Source of the DNA: an uncultured Clostridia bacterium
GTDB lineage: Bacteria; Bacillota; Clostridia; Christensenellales; Christensenellaceae
Assembly: GCA_944347775.1 (NCBI GenBank)
Contig: CALVMT010000051.1
Coordinates: 1-50,932, forward strand
Reading direction: 5' to 3'
Length of the DNA stretch: 50,932 bases
The notes beneath the pieces are model-generated. The model did not search any database. It saw nothing but the letters and a program-made list of their open reading frames with translations, and was not told the DNA's origin. This document shows, one piece after another, positions 34,075 to 42,839 of this stretch (position 1 is the first letter of the stretch; each line of letters begins with the position of its first letter). Made by a program: the position numbers and the translations under genes.

Positions 34075-35306
34075 TTCAGATTGTCTGCAGCACTCCTACC
34101 TGCTAAATATCCTGTAGAAAAAGCAATTTGCAAATTATACCCACCAGTATATGCATCAACATCAAGCATTTCACCCGCAAAATACAAACCATTTACTAAT
34201 TTACTTTCCATTGTTGAAGCATTTATTTCTGTCAACATAATGCCCCCTCTTGTAACAATGGCTTCAGTAAGATCACGTGTTGCGGATATCGGAATGCAAA
34301 AATTTTTTATCTCATTAATCAATTTTTTTCTTTCTTCTTTTGTTACCTGATTTACAGCTTTTTTTTCATTAATCTTATCTCTATTTACAATTACAAATCC
34401 GATTTTTCTCGGCAGCAACCCAAATAAGCAATTCTTGAGACTACTGTTCGGTTCATTCGAGAAATCTCTCAATATACGTATTTCCAAAGCCTTTTCATCA
34501 AGTCCGGGCTTCAAATCAATCACTATTTTTGTATCGCTAAATGTATAATCAGAAATATGAGCACTTGCAGATAAAATCAGTGGACCAGACAGACCAAAAT
34601 GCGTAAAAAGCATTTCCCCAATACCTTCAAATTTCCTTTTATTTTTTTCAACTAAAGTTACTTTTACATTTTTTAATGAGCAACCCATTAATTTTTTACA
34701 TATTTCCGGAAATTTAGCAATCAATGGAATTAACGACGGATGTAAATCACATACTTGATGCCCAACCGATTTTGCAATTTTATATCCTTCTCCGTTACTT
34801 CCTGTCGATGGATAGGACATACCTCCACAAGCAAGAATCACCCTATCAAACAATATATTTGTTTCATTTACACGTATACCGCAAATCACACCATTTTTTT
34901 TGAGTACATTTTGTACATGTGTTCCCAAACAAATCTTTACGTTTCTACTATTCAACATCGATTGTAAAGTTTTTATCACATCACTAGATTTATCTGATAA
35001 GGGGAAAACTCTTCCTCCGCGTTCTACCTTTGTTTTTAAACCAAATTGATTAAATAGTGCGAGCAACTGTTCATTGGACAATGCGTGAAATGCGCTATAT
35101 AAAAACTTCGAGTTTTTCGGTATATTGGCAAAAAAATCTTCCTGCGGACGAGCATTTGTAATGTTACATCTACCTTTTCCTGTTAAAAAAAGTTTCTTCC
35201 CCAATTTCTCGTTCTTTTCAAACAATATTACTTCTGCATTTCGTGCAGCTGCATAAGCTGCCATCATTCCCGCTGGGCCACCGCCTATGACTGCTATCTT
35301 TTTCAA
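34071..35306 (-). CDS. NAD(P)/FAD-dependent oxidoreductase, HI0933/BaiN-like
   Basis: A 411-residue flavoprotein of the HI0933/YhiN family. The FAD dinucleotide-binding start GGGPAGMMAAYAA, the GKGRCNITN motif, ACGGMSYPSTGSNGEGY and the C-terminal GGYNLQIAFSTGYLAG are all diagnostic. A middle domain (about 190-340) is inserted between the FAD parts. Some family members are called aminoacetone oxidase or bile-acid reductase (BaiN), but the true substrate of most is unknown and I make no claim. The start overlaps the RpiR stop as ATGA, so it is coupled to a sugar-type regulator. Confidence 0.88.
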   Translation of the reverse strand: MKKIAVIGGGPAGMMAAYAAARNAEVILFEKNEKLGKKLFLTGKGRCNITNARPQEDFFANIPKNSKFLYSAFHALSNEQLLALFNQFGLKTKVERGGRVFPLSDKSSDVIKTLQSMLNSRNVKICLGTHVQNVLKKNGVICGIRVNETNILFDRVILACGGMSYPSTGSNGEGYKIAKSVGHQVCDLHPSLIPLIAKFPEICKKLMGCSLKNVKVTLVEKNKRKFEGIGEMLFTHFGLSGPLILSASAHISDYTFSDTKIVIDLKPGLDEKALEIRILRDFSNEPNSSLKNCLFGLLPRKIGFVIVNRDKINEKKAVNQVTKEERKKLINEIKNFCIPISATRDLTEAIVTRGGIMLTEINASTMESKLVNGLYFAGEMLDVDAYTGGYNLQIAFSTGYLAGRSAADNLN

Positions 35307-36196
35307 TTTTCTTCCTCTTCTTCCTCTTCTATAGGTGCATAGTCATGAACGGCATAAATATTTTTTTCTCGCCATATATTCTCCATAATACTGTAGTTTT
35401 TTACTAATGTATCCTTTCTGCGCAGGCCCACCAAAATAATAATAAGATTAATAATACTCAGCGGAGCTACAAAGGAATCAACAAAGGAATTAATATTATT
35501 TTTTGTTAAAATACAATGATCAGACAAATTATAAAGAGGAGATAAAACATTATCGGTAATTGTAATAATCTTTGCATTCCTCTCTTTAGCAAAACGCACG
35601 CCTTCAACTGTTTGTGAAGAATATCTGGGAAAAGCCATACCAATAACAACATCTCCCTCTCCAACATGCACAAGTTGGGAATATATATCCGTCGTTCCGA
35701 TAGTCACCTGATGCAAATTATCAAAAATATATCCTAAATAGTAAACAATAAATTGCACCAACGGTGCACAACTTCTAAACCCAATAACAAAAATTTTCTT
35801 TGCTTGTACTAAAGCATCAACCACTTGCTCAATTACTTCTACATTCAACATGTCAACTGTGTTTTTCAAATTTTTGGTTTCCATTTTATAAACCGTTTTG
35901 ATCAATTCATCAGTTGACAGACCTTCCAAAAGATTCAACTTTTGTACATTGGTCAGTTTATTTTTAATAATTTCCTGTAAATGTTTTTGTAATTTTGGAT
36001 ATCCTTTATATCCCAAAGCATACGCAAAACGCACTACGGTCGATTCACTTACACCCACAGTGTTTCCAAGCACTCCAGCCGTCATAAAAGCTGCTTTATC
36101 ATATTTTTCCAAAATATAGGTTGCTATCGCTTTTTGCCCTTTACTATAAGAAGAAAATTCCTCTCTAATTCTCTCCAACAAATCAGATTTTTCCAT
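35303..36196 (-). CDS. MurR/RpiR family transcriptional regulator
   Basis: A 297-residue regulator with an N-terminal helix-turn-helix (about residues 1-77, including GNTVGVSESTVVRFAYALG) and a C-terminal SIS sugar-phosphate-binding domain (about 115-250, with FVIGFRSCAPL and VIGMAFPRYS). RpiR proteins control amino-sugar and sugar-phosphate genes. It ends with an acidic run of Glu residues. The longest frame begins at 36259, inside the surE terminator; the ATG at 36196, with AAAGGA upstream, is the credible start. No sugar gene is adjacent; it is coupled to a flavoprotein gene. Target and ligand unknown. Confidence 0.88.
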   Translation of the reverse strand: MEKSDLLERIREEFSSYSKGQKAIATYILEKYDKAAFMTAGVLGNTVGVSESTVVRFAYALGYKGYPKLQKHLQEIIKNKLTNVQKLNLLEGLSTDELIKTVYKMETKNLKNTVDMLNVEVIEQVVDALVQAKKIFVIGFRSCAPLVQFIVYYLGYIFDNLHQVTIGTTDIYSQLVHVGEGDVVIGMAFPRYSSQTVEGVRFAKERNAKIITITDNVLSPLYNLSDHCILTKNNINSFVDSFVAPLSIINLIIILVGLRRKDTLVKNYSIMENIWREKNIYAVHDYAPIEEEEEEEN

Positions 36197-36231
36197 ATCA
36201 AAGGTTCCTTTTACTAAAATTACTTCAAAAA

Positions 36232-36261
36232 ATGAAGCGGAGAAAACTCTCCGCTTCATTA
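36232..36261 (-). terminator. Terminator of the carboxyltransferase-surE operon
   Basis: A 13-bp perfect stem (AATGAAGCGGAGA with TCTCCGCTTCATT) with a 4-base loop is followed by T residues on the minus strand, about 28 bp after the surE stop. Confidence 0.8.
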
Positions 36262-36267
36262 TAACAT
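36259..36267 (-). promoter_or_regulatory. Extended -10 promoter of the rpiR-type gene
   Basis: Minus-strand TGTTATAAT is a perfect extended -10 element. No good -35 is seen 17 bp upstream. The element touches the surE terminator stem, so transcription would start inside that hairpin sequence. Confidence 0.5.
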
Positions 36268-36288
36268 ATTTCTTGCAATGAAACCATC

Positions 36289-37065
36289 TTAGATTTGCAT
36301 ATCGTTCAAAAACGCCAGCCCATCCAATGCGCTTTCATCTGTAAATTCGGAAACCAACGGCGTAATAGAAATATTATCCTGCCGAATTTCATAGGAATCA
36401 TCTCCAGGTCCGTCCTCAGGTTGATAATCACTCTTTACACGATAAGAAACTATTCCGTCTGATATTTCTTCTACCACACTATATCCACCAAACCAATTAG
36501 TTTTACTCATCCTGGTAACAACAACTTTTTTAGGTGTAACTTCATTAAGATTAGGAAAATTCACATTAAGAATTGTCCGAATTGGAAATTTAAATCGATC
36601 TGCCATTTCTGCCAATCTACGTGCAAACTGCGCCGCATAGACAAAACCTTCGGGCTCGTTTGTAAAACAAACATGACTAAATGCCAGCGCACGAATACCA
36701 TGTAATGTTGCTTGAGTCGCAGCATTTGTCGTCCCAGACCAAAGAATATTTACTCCCATATTCGGTCCCCTGTTAATTCCTGAAAGGACGATATCTGGCA
36801 AATTATCTTTCATGATCACTTTTAAAGCAATTCTCGTGCAATCAGCCGGACTTCCATCCACATGCCAGGCGGGCACATTTTCAAAGCCGGGTATCGTTGT
36901 TTTCGTTACGACAATTGGCGTTCTAAAATTAAGTGCGTGTGAATTTCCGCTACACTCATGCTTTGGTGCTACAACGGTGATATCATGTTTCCCATATAAT
37001 TCGTTAACCATTGCAATTAATCCAACGCCTTCAATCCCATCATCATTTACAAGAAGTATTTTCAT
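36289..37065 (-). CDS. surE: 5'/3'-nucleotidase SurE
   Basis: A metal-dependent nucleotidase that dephosphorylates nucleoside monophosphates. In 258 residues it shows MKILLVNDDGIEG (metal-binding Asp-Asp), GNSHALNF, VDGSPADCTRIAL, LSGINRGPNMG and the NVNFPN segment. The frame is open to 37095, but AGGAGG lies 4-5 bases before the ATG at 37065 and the conserved sequence begins there. It is the last gene of the biotin-carboxyltransferase operon, 26 bp after the OadA-like gene. Its link with that pathway is unexplained. Confidence 0.94.
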   Translation of the reverse strand: MKILLVNDDGIEGVGLIAMVNELYGKHDITVVAPKHECSGNSHALNFRTPIVVTKTTIPGFENVPAWHVDGSPADCTRIALKVIMKDNLPDIVLSGINRGPNMGVNILWSGTTNAATQATLHGIRALAFSHVCFTNEPEGFVYAAQFARRLAEMADRFKFPIRTILNVNFPNLNEVTPKKVVVTRMSKTNWFGGYSVVEEISDGIVSYRVKSDYQPEDGPGDDSYEIRQDNISITPLVSEFTDESALDGLAFLNDMQI

Positions 37066-37091
37066 GTTTCCTCCTAATTTCATTCTTTTTA

Positions 37092-38489
37092 TCAAACAGG
37101 ATGAATCCTGTGTTCTTTATCTAATTTTGCCGGATCAATCTGATAAAGAGCAGCTCTTCTATATTCAAAATATTTCGGAGCTACCTGAGGGAACATTGCA
37201 TAAGAAAGAATATCCTCTTCCTGCTCTATAACATCTTTAAGCTGTTCTCGATATTTTTCAAGTTCGGGAGCAATATCATCCGCTGGGCGATGCATAATAA
37301 TTGGGTCATTGCCAATACATTTTTTGCGCACTGCTTCATCCACTTCTCCCGGCAATCTGCCATATTCTCCGCGGAGCAATCCCTTTGATTCTTTAGAAAC
37401 CATCTTATAGCGTTCTCCACACAAAACATTCATTACAGCCTGAGTCCCTACAATTTGACTTGTAGGAGTAACTAATGGCGGATAACCAAATTCTTTACGA
37501 ACTCGCGGCACCTCTTCTAAAACTTCTTTAAGTTTATCTTCTGCATTTGCATTTTTTAGCTGACTAATAAGGTTAGAAAGCATACCACCAGGTACTTGAT
37601 ATAACAATGTATTGACATCTACACCTAATACTTTTGTGGAAATAAGCCCTTCAGAGCGCATTCGTTCTACTGCAGGTCTAATTAACTCTGCCGCTTTGGT
37701 CAAGTCTTCTAACCGAATTCCCGTGTCATATTCTGTTCCCATTAACGTGGCAACCAATGATTCAGTACAAGGTTGTGAAGTTCCATTTGCTAATGGCGAG
37801 AGTGCACAGTCCACTATATCCGCACCTGCTTCAATTGCTTTTAAATAGACCATATCACCAGTACCAGTGGTATTATGTGTATGAATGTGAATAGGAACTG
37901 TAACCTTTTCTTTAATCATTTTGACCAATTTATATGCATCATATGGCAATAATAAATTTGCCATATCTTTAATGCAAATGGAATCAGCCCCCATCTCCTG
38001 CATCTCTAAGGCCAAATCCGAGAAATATTCCATACTATGTACCGGACTTACAGTATAGCTAATCGCAGCTTCTGCCCATCCACCGTACTTTTTGGTTGCT
38101 TCCATGGCTGTTTTAATATTCCTCGTATCATTTAATGCATCAAAAATACGAATAACATCAATCCCATTTTCGATAGCTTTCTTTACAAAGAAATCTACTA
38201 CATCATCTGCATAATGCTTATATCCAAGCAAGTTTTGTCCACGCAGTAACATTTGCAACTTTGTATTAGGCATTGCCTTTTTTAATCTGCGTAATCTCTC
38301 CCATGGGTCCTCATGCAAAAAGCGCATACATGTATCAAATGTGGCTCCACCCCAACATTCCAATGACCAGTAACCGGCTTTATCCAGTACTGCAGCTGCT
38401 TCCAACATTTCTTCTGTCCGCATACGTGTTGCTGCCTGGGATTGATGGGCGTCTCTTAAAATCGTATCGGTAATCCCAATTTTACCCAT
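37092..38489 (-). CDS. Pyruvate/oxaloacetate carboxyltransferase (OadA / transcarboxylase 5S-like)
   Basis: A 465-residue subunit that moves CO2 between carboxybiotin and pyruvate/oxaloacetate. The HMGL-like TIM barrel (about residues 5-265) has TDTILRDAHQSQAATRM, CWGGATFD, RGQNLLGY, CIKDMANLLLP (with the Lys expected to be carbamylated) and HIHTHNTTG (metal ligands). A conserved carboxylase domain follows (about 290-460). It has no biotin domain; that is a separate gene. This arrangement matches the 5S subunit of transcarboxylase or OadA without its tail. AGGAGG lies 8 bases before the ATG. Which overall reaction it serves depends on its partners. Confidence 0.9.
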   Translation of the reverse strand: MGKIGITDTILRDAHQSQAATRMRTEEMLEAAAVLDKAGYWSLECWGGATFDTCMRFLHEDPWERLRRLKKAMPNTKLQMLLRGQNLLGYKHYADDVVDFFVKKAIENGIDVIRIFDALNDTRNIKTAMEATKKYGGWAEAAISYTVSPVHSMEYFSDLALEMQEMGADSICIKDMANLLLPYDAYKLVKMIKEKVTVPIHIHTHNTTGTGDMVYLKAIEAGADIVDCALSPLANGTSQPCTESLVATLMGTEYDTGIRLEDLTKAAELIRPAVERMRSEGLISTKVLGVDVNTLLYQVPGGMLSNLISQLKNANAEDKLKEVLEEVPRVRKEFGYPPLVTPTSQIVGTQAVMNVLCGERYKMVSKESKGLLRGEYGRLPGEVDEAVRKKCIGNDPIIMHRPADDIAPELEKYREQLKDVIEQEEDILSYAMFPQVAPKYFEYRRAALYQIDPAKLDKEHRIHPV

Positions 38490-38526
38490 ATATCAAACCT
38501 CCTATTTTCTGCGCACACAACTTAAA

Positions 38527-38922
38527 TCAGTTAATTACGCCCAGAATATCTCCCGAGTTAACTACAGATCCTTTAGATGTATTGATTGAGGCAATTGTTC
38601 CTGTACAGGGAGCTAGCAATTCGTTTTCTAATTTCATTGCCTCAAGTACAAATAATACATCCCCTTTGTTAACCTTATCTCCTACATTTACTTTAACCTC
38701 TAAAATCGTACCAGGCATCGGTGCTTCAATTTTTTGCCCTTCTGCGACTGTCGCAGAGACAACCGGTTCAGCCGCTTTTACCGGCTCTGTCGGTTCGGTC
38801 GCAACAGGTGCCGGCGAAGGTGCCGGAGATGTCATAACTACCGGTGCACTTGCCGATGCATCTATCTCTTCAACCGCAACATCATAAGACTTTCCATTTA
38901 CATTTATCTTAAATCTACGCAT
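38527..38922 (-). CDS. Biotin carboxyl carrier protein of the decarboxylase/transcarboxylase
   Basis: A 131-residue biotin carrier. The N-terminal 20 residues form a short structured segment (RFKINVNGKSYDVAVEE), followed by an Ala/Pro-rich flexible linker (about 21-62) and the biotinyl domain (about 63-131) with EAMKLEN, whose Lys97 would carry biotin (Leu replaces the more common Met after the Lys). GGAGG precedes the ATG at 38922; an in-frame ATG at 38934 would overlap that site. It corresponds to the 1.3S subunit of transcarboxylase or the gamma/biotin subunit of sodium-pumping decarboxylases. Confidence 0.93.
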   Translation of the reverse strand: MRRFKINVNGKSYDVAVEEIDASASAPVVMTSPAPSPAPVATEPTEPVKAAEPVVSATVAEGQKIEAPMPGTILEVKVNVGDKVNKGDVLFVLEAMKLENELLAPCTGTIASINTSKGSVVNSGDILGVIN

Positions 38923-38935
38923 ACTTACCTCCATT

Positions 38936-39298
38936 TTAAATATATCGATTAAGTTGTTCGTTTCTTCCTGCCCGAGACCATGCAGATCTTCCTGTATATT
39001 CTCTTCTCGGAATTTCTTTACATGCCGTTATTTTAATTTCTTGCGTTCCTTTTCCCATTGTAGCTGCTACTGCTGCCGTAATTACCGCAATCAGCTCATC
39101 ATCCTCATATTGACTTGATTTCTGATCCATCGGTTTTGTTTCTAAACCAGTCTCCTGTGTATTTTGAGCTTCGGCCTGCTCGTCCGGCATCAGCTTTCCT
39201 AATCTTCTCAAAATTATAATGCACAGAAGAAGCACCAACACATTAACAGCAAACAAAAAAGTCTGTGCTGCTGAAAATTCAATTCCGAACAATGTCAT
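38936..39298 (-). CDS. OadG-family (sodium-pump decarboxylase gamma/delta-like) small membrane subunit
   Basis: A 120-residue single-pass protein with one membrane helix (about residues 10-31), a hydrophilic Gln/Glu-rich linker (about 38-65), and a conserved C-terminal segment DELIAVITAAVAATMG that is typical of OadG-like subunits, ending in a basic tail with WSRAGR. OadG/MmdD-type proteins hold decarboxylase complexes together at the membrane. GGGGG lies about 6 bases before the ATG at 39298. It lies between the carboxyltransferase and biotin-carrier genes. Its presence argues for a membrane complex although no beta pump subunit is encoded here. Confidence 0.85.
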   Translation of the reverse strand: MTLFGIEFSAAQTFLFAVNVLVLLLCIIILRRLGKLMPDEQAEAQNTQETGLETKPMDQKSSQYEDDELIAVITAAVAATMGKGTQEIKITACKEIPRREYTGRSAWSRAGRNEQLNRYI

Positions 39299-39309
39299 AT
39301 GCATCCCCC

Positions 39310-40722
39310 TTATAACGGCATAATACCATGCTTTTTGCTGAGTTTGCCTTCCCTCTTATCACTAACCATAGATAACGCTTTAATCAATACGGTACGAATC
39401 TCTTCAGGAGCTATAATATCATCAACGATTCCTTGTTTTGCTGCACTTTCTGCGCTTAAAAATTCTGACGCATATTGTGATGACTGTGAAATTGAGCCAT
39501 CATACATAACAATACTTCCGGCTTTTTCATCCATACAACCAATTTTAGCCGTTTTCAATGCATAAACCAGGTCTGCGCCATTTCCTTTATTAGACATCAC
39601 GCTGTACCCTTCTCCGATCGCTTTACCTACAATCACACTAATCATCGGGCATCCTGCTTCTCCATATGCATAGATCAGTTTAGCTAAAGCCCGTATATTC
39701 CTATGATCTGAGCTTACTTCTACCCCTTCATTATCCACAAAAGAAATGATAGGCATATCATAAGCATCTAAAAATTGAATAAAACGAGAAGCTTTTTCAC
39801 AAGCAGAGTTTGTTAACGGTTTTCCACCCCGATTTGCAACTATACCTACAATTTTCCCGCCAAAAGACGAAAAACCTATAGCAATCTCGTCGCCATAACC
39901 TTTTTGTATTTCAAAAAAAATGCCTCCATCCGCAGCACATGCAACGTATGCCGGTACATCTTTTGTTTCAGATTCTACCGTTCTATCCATTGCATCTTCA
40001 TTTTGCAGATATGGTGCATCTTCTAAATTATTGGAGGGTAAACAAAACATTAATCTTTTTAATATTGTATATGCCTCCTTTTCATCTTCACATAAAAATT
40101 GCGCATTCCCACAAGCATATTGCTTTTCTGCACCGTTAATCACTTCTGCATCTGGATTTAAGCTTAATGTTGCCGCTGTCACCGTCGTTCCCTTAAGCCC
40201 TGTATCTGTAATTTTTTTTATCATTATTGTAAAATCCGATAAAGGTGCAAAAAAGGCAGCCGATCCCAACATTCCACCTGCAGCAACAGAAATTATCGGC
40301 ACAACTCCAGATAACTCTGCCATTTTTTTCATTACTATTGTATATGCATGAATTGCAGCAGCACCTTCTTGCACTCTTGCTCCATTGGAATCCCAAAGGA
40401 ATATCATCGGGTAACCAGATTTTGCTGCCATATTCATTACTTTTACAATTTTTTGAGCATGCGCCAAGCCAAATGCTCCATTTAAAGCCTCACAATCCTG
40501 TGCTGCAACACAAACAGCCTGACCATCAATTGTACCCCAACCGGTAATTACACCCTCGCCGGGTATACAAACATCCGCATATCCCAGAACAGCATTGGAT
40601 TTTTGTAGATACCTATCCAATTCTACAAAAGAATGGTCATCCAGCAGTTCCATGATCCGCGCTCTGGCCACAAGTTTTCCCGACTTGCCCTGTTGTAAAG
40701 CACCACGAGCTATTTCACTCAT
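39310..40722 (-). CDS. Acyl-CoA carboxyltransferase subunit (MmdA / transcarboxylase 12S-like)
   Basis: A 470-residue biotin-dependent carboxyltransferase with two crotonase-like halves. The N-terminal half includes ARARIMELLDDHSFVELD, GVITGWGTIDG and the oxyanion-type VAAGGMLGSAAFFAPLSDF; the C-terminal half has FDAYDMPIISFVDNEGVEV, VGKAIGEGYSVMSNKGNGAD and the closing KRE...KKHGIMPL. It is about 40 residues shorter than typical MmdA/PccB. It would exchange CO2 between carboxybiotin and an acyl-CoA; malonyl-, methylmalonyl- or glutaconyl-CoA cannot be told apart by eye. AGGAGG lies 9 bases before the ATG at 40722. First gene of a five-gene operon. Confidence 0.88.
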   Translation of the reverse strand: MSEIARGALQQGKSGKLVARARIMELLDDHSFVELDRYLQKSNAVLGYADVCIPGEGVITGWGTIDGQAVCVAAQDCEALNGAFGLAHAQKIVKVMNMAAKSGYPMIFLWDSNGARVQEGAAAIHAYTIVMKKMAELSGVVPIISVAAGGMLGSAAFFAPLSDFTIMIKKITDTGLKGTTVTAATLSLNPDAEVINGAEKQYACGNAQFLCEDEKEAYTILKRLMFCLPSNNLEDAPYLQNEDAMDRTVESETKDVPAYVACAADGGIFFEIQKGYGDEIAIGFSSFGGKIVGIVANRGGKPLTNSACEKASRFIQFLDAYDMPIISFVDNEGVEVSSDHRNIRALAKLIYAYGEAGCPMISVIVGKAIGEGYSVMSNKGNGADLVYALKTAKIGCMDEKAGSIVMYDGSISQSSQYASEFLSAESAAKQGIVDDIIAPEEIRTVLIKALSMVSDKREGKLSKKHGIMPL

Positions 40723-40809
40723 CAACCGCGTCCTCCTATCTTTCTTATCTTATTAAACATAAACAAATCTCTCAGTTGTTCTTCAAAATTCGTATGCCCT
40801 TTGACAAGT

Positions 40810-40818
40810 ATTATAGCA
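40810..40818 (-). promoter_or_regulatory. Extended -10 promoter of the carboxyltransferase operon
   Basis: Minus-strand TGCTATAAT is a perfect extended -10 element about 90 bp upstream of the first start codon. A recognisable -35 is lacking. The rest of the 228-bp spacer (40726-40953) is AT-rich, with the rluB terminator at its right end and no reading frame. Confidence 0.55.
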
Positions 40819-40913
40819 TAAGTATTTACAAAAAGCTATGCTTCTATATATTCTCATAAAGAATTCTCTTCAATTCTTGCAATTTAACATTTTAGTTTTA
40901 TTATTTAATATAC

Positions 40914-40947
40914 TAAAAGGCGTATTCATTATAAAATACGCCTTTTA
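40914..40947 (-). terminator. Terminator of the rluB transcript
   Basis: A 13-bp perfect stem (TAAAAGGCGTATT with AATACGCCTTTTA) with an 8-base loop, 7 bp past the pseudouridine synthase stop. Confidence 0.82.
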
Positions 40948-40953
40948 ATCGCT

Positions 40954-41664
40954 TTATTTAATACTTTTTAAATAATTGATTTCTTCTTTTGTAAGAAAAC
41001 GATATTCTCCTTTTTTTAATGGTCCTAAGTTAATATCTCCTACACTAATACGTTTTAAAAATACAACGCGTTTATCTATTGTTTCAAACATATGACGTAC
41101 TTGCCGATTGCGGCCTTCATGAATAATAATTGTTAATTCAGTCCGACCTTCCTGTGCATTCATCACCTTGATACGTGCCGGAGCAGTTTTCCCACCTTCA
41201 ATAACAACCCCATGCTCCAACTGTTTAATCTCCTCAGGCGAAACATAACTATCCACTACAACATAATAACGTTTACTTACTTCATGACTTGGATGCATTA
41301 GCTTATTTGCCAGATCCCCATCATTTGTCAACAGCAATAAACCCTCCGTAGTAAAATCCAATCGTCCAATGGGATAAATACGCTGATCAATACCTTTTAT
41401 ATAATCTAGGACAGTACGTCGCCCCTTATCATCTGCACATGTGGAGACACAATCAAGAGGTTTATTCAACATAATATAGATTTTTTCATCTGGAATTTGA
41501 ATTTTTCTGCCCGAAACATAAATTTGATCAATTTCCGGATTCACATTCGTTGCCGGGTTGTAAACATAACTTCCATTTACCTTGACCATCCCTTTTCGAA
41601 TCAACTCCTCCGACTTACGTCTGGAGGCTACTCCTGCCGCCGCCATAAATTTCGCTATACGCAT
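40954..41664 (-). CDS. Pseudouridine synthase, RluB/RsuA family
   Basis: A 236-residue rRNA-modifying enzyme. An S4 RNA-binding domain (about residues 1-60, RIAKFMAAAGVASRRKSEELI) is followed by the catalytic domain with IMLNKPLDCVS, the catalytic Asp in PIGRLDFTTEGLLLLTNDG and IHEGRNRQVRHMF. The pattern fits RluB, which in Firmicutes modifies 23S rRNA near the peptidyl transferase centre, but RsuA/RluE-type alternatives cannot be excluded. The frame extends to 41706; the ATG at 41664 with GGAGGAG upstream is preferred. It lies 29 bp after the dacF-like gene, close to scpA/scpB as is usual. Confidence 0.91.
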   Translation of the reverse strand: MRIAKFMAAAGVASRRKSEELIRKGMVKVNGSYVYNPATNVNPEIDQIYVSGRKIQIPDEKIYIMLNKPLDCVSTCADDKGRRTVLDYIKGIDQRIYPIGRLDFTTEGLLLLTNDGDLANKLMHPSHEVSKRYYVVVDSYVSPEEIKQLEHGVVIEGGKTAPARIKVMNAQEGRTELTIIIHEGRNRQVRHMFETIDKRVVFLKRISVGDINLGPLKKGEYRFLTKEEINYLKSIK

Positions 41665-41693
41665 ACACTCCTCCATCGGATGTATGCATAGCA

Positions 41694-42839
41694 TCATCCG
41701 ACCCATTGTTCAATTATTTTTAAAAGATTGAACTCATATGTATTTTCTAAAATATCTTGCGCGGCTACAATGTCTGCCAAAGCATAGAGAGTACCTTCCA
41801 ACCAAAATTCCATACTCCCCACCGGCATCCCCGCATATATCGGTGCCTGCAATTCAGAAACCAAGTTCACCTTTTTTTCTATCATTGTATACTCTTCCGG
41901 CTTTAAAGGCAAGGCAATATCTTCATTTAATACAATTTCAACTTTATCTAAAACACCATTTTCAACTTTGATTGTTCCCAGTTCTTCCTGCTTTGTGGCT
42001 ACTATTTGCATGGAATAATTTTCAAATCCATAATCCAACAAATCATAGCAGTCTTCAAACATATCCGGGTCATTTAAAACAACGGCTATCAATTGCATAT
42101 CATCACGATATGCTCCCGCCGTAAGACATTTACCCGCTGCTTTTGTATATCCTGTTTTAATCCCGTTTCCTCCATCATACGCATAAAGCATTTTGTTTTT
42201 ACTTCTCAAATAACGCGCCGGTGAATCATCATCTTGTGCTAAATTCATGGAAGCTGTTCCTACAATTTCTCGAAATATTTCATTTTGCATGGCATAAGCA
42301 GAAATCAGTGCCAAATCGTGAGCTGTTGTATAATGATTTTCGTCAGGTAATCCATTTGGGGTAACAAAATGTGTATGCAATGCACCAATTTCCTTTGCCT
42401 TTTGATTCATCATTTCGGCAAATTCATCAACACTGCCGGCAATATGTACAGCAATTGCTACCGCCGCGTCATTACCTGATGCCAGCATTAAACCATATAA
42501 TAAATCATGTAAAGAAATAGTTTCTCCATACTGCAAATAAATTGATGACCCTTCTATCCCTACCGCTTCATCCGGCACCTGCACAATAGCATCCAAGTTT
42601 CCATTCTCAATTGCAAGGATACAAGTCATCACTTTTGTTGTACTTGCCATAGGCAATGTCTCTGATGCATTTGATTCCACTAAAATTCTTCCGGTACTTG
42701 CTTCTATTAATGTATATGCGCGCGCATTAATATCCGGCAAAGCATATGCTTTGCCGGTAAAAGTGCATATAACGATAAAAAGCACAATACTTAGACTATA
42801 GATCCACCTGCTCCCTTTCTTGTATCGTCTTTGTATCAC
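41694..42839 (-). CDS. D-alanyl-D-alanine carboxypeptidase (DacF/DacB-like)
   Basis: A 381-residue penicillin-binding protein 5-type carboxypeptidase that trims the terminal D-Ala from peptidoglycan stems. A signal peptide spans about residues 1-33 (cleavage after AYA). The active-site motifs are in order: MASTTKVM (Ser and Lys), SGND and KTGYT. A C-terminal beta domain and a short amphipathic end (LLKIIEQWVG) suggest membrane attachment. The open frame begins with TTG at 42866, but GGGAGG sits 9 bases before a GTG at 42839, the preferred start. The downstream position of ytfJ and the family place it with the spore-cortex enzyme DacF, as inference. Confidence 0.92.
   Translation of the reverse strand: MIQRRYKKGSRWIYSLSIVLFIVICTFTGKAYALPDINARAYTLIEASTGRILVESNASETLPMASTTKVMTCILAIENGNLDAIVQVPDEAVGIEGSSIYLQYGETISLHDLLYGLMLASGNDAAVAIAVHIAGSVDEFAEMMNQKAKEIGALHTHFVTPNGLPDENHYTTAHDLALISAYAMQNEIFREIVGTASMNLAQDDDSPARYLRSKNKMLYAYDGGNGIKTGYTKAAGKCLTAGAYRDDMQLIAVVLNDPDMFEDCYDLLDYGFENYSMQIVATKQEELGTIKVENGVLDKVEIVLNEDIALPLKPEEYTMIEKKVNLVSELQAPIYAGMPVGSMEFWLEGTLYALADIVAAQDILENTYEFNLLKIIEQWVG

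Noticed and set aside
39920-40351. 143-codon plus-strand frame opposite the carboxyltransferase gene
   Set aside because: Antisense shadow of a firmly identified gene; its translation shows no family motif.
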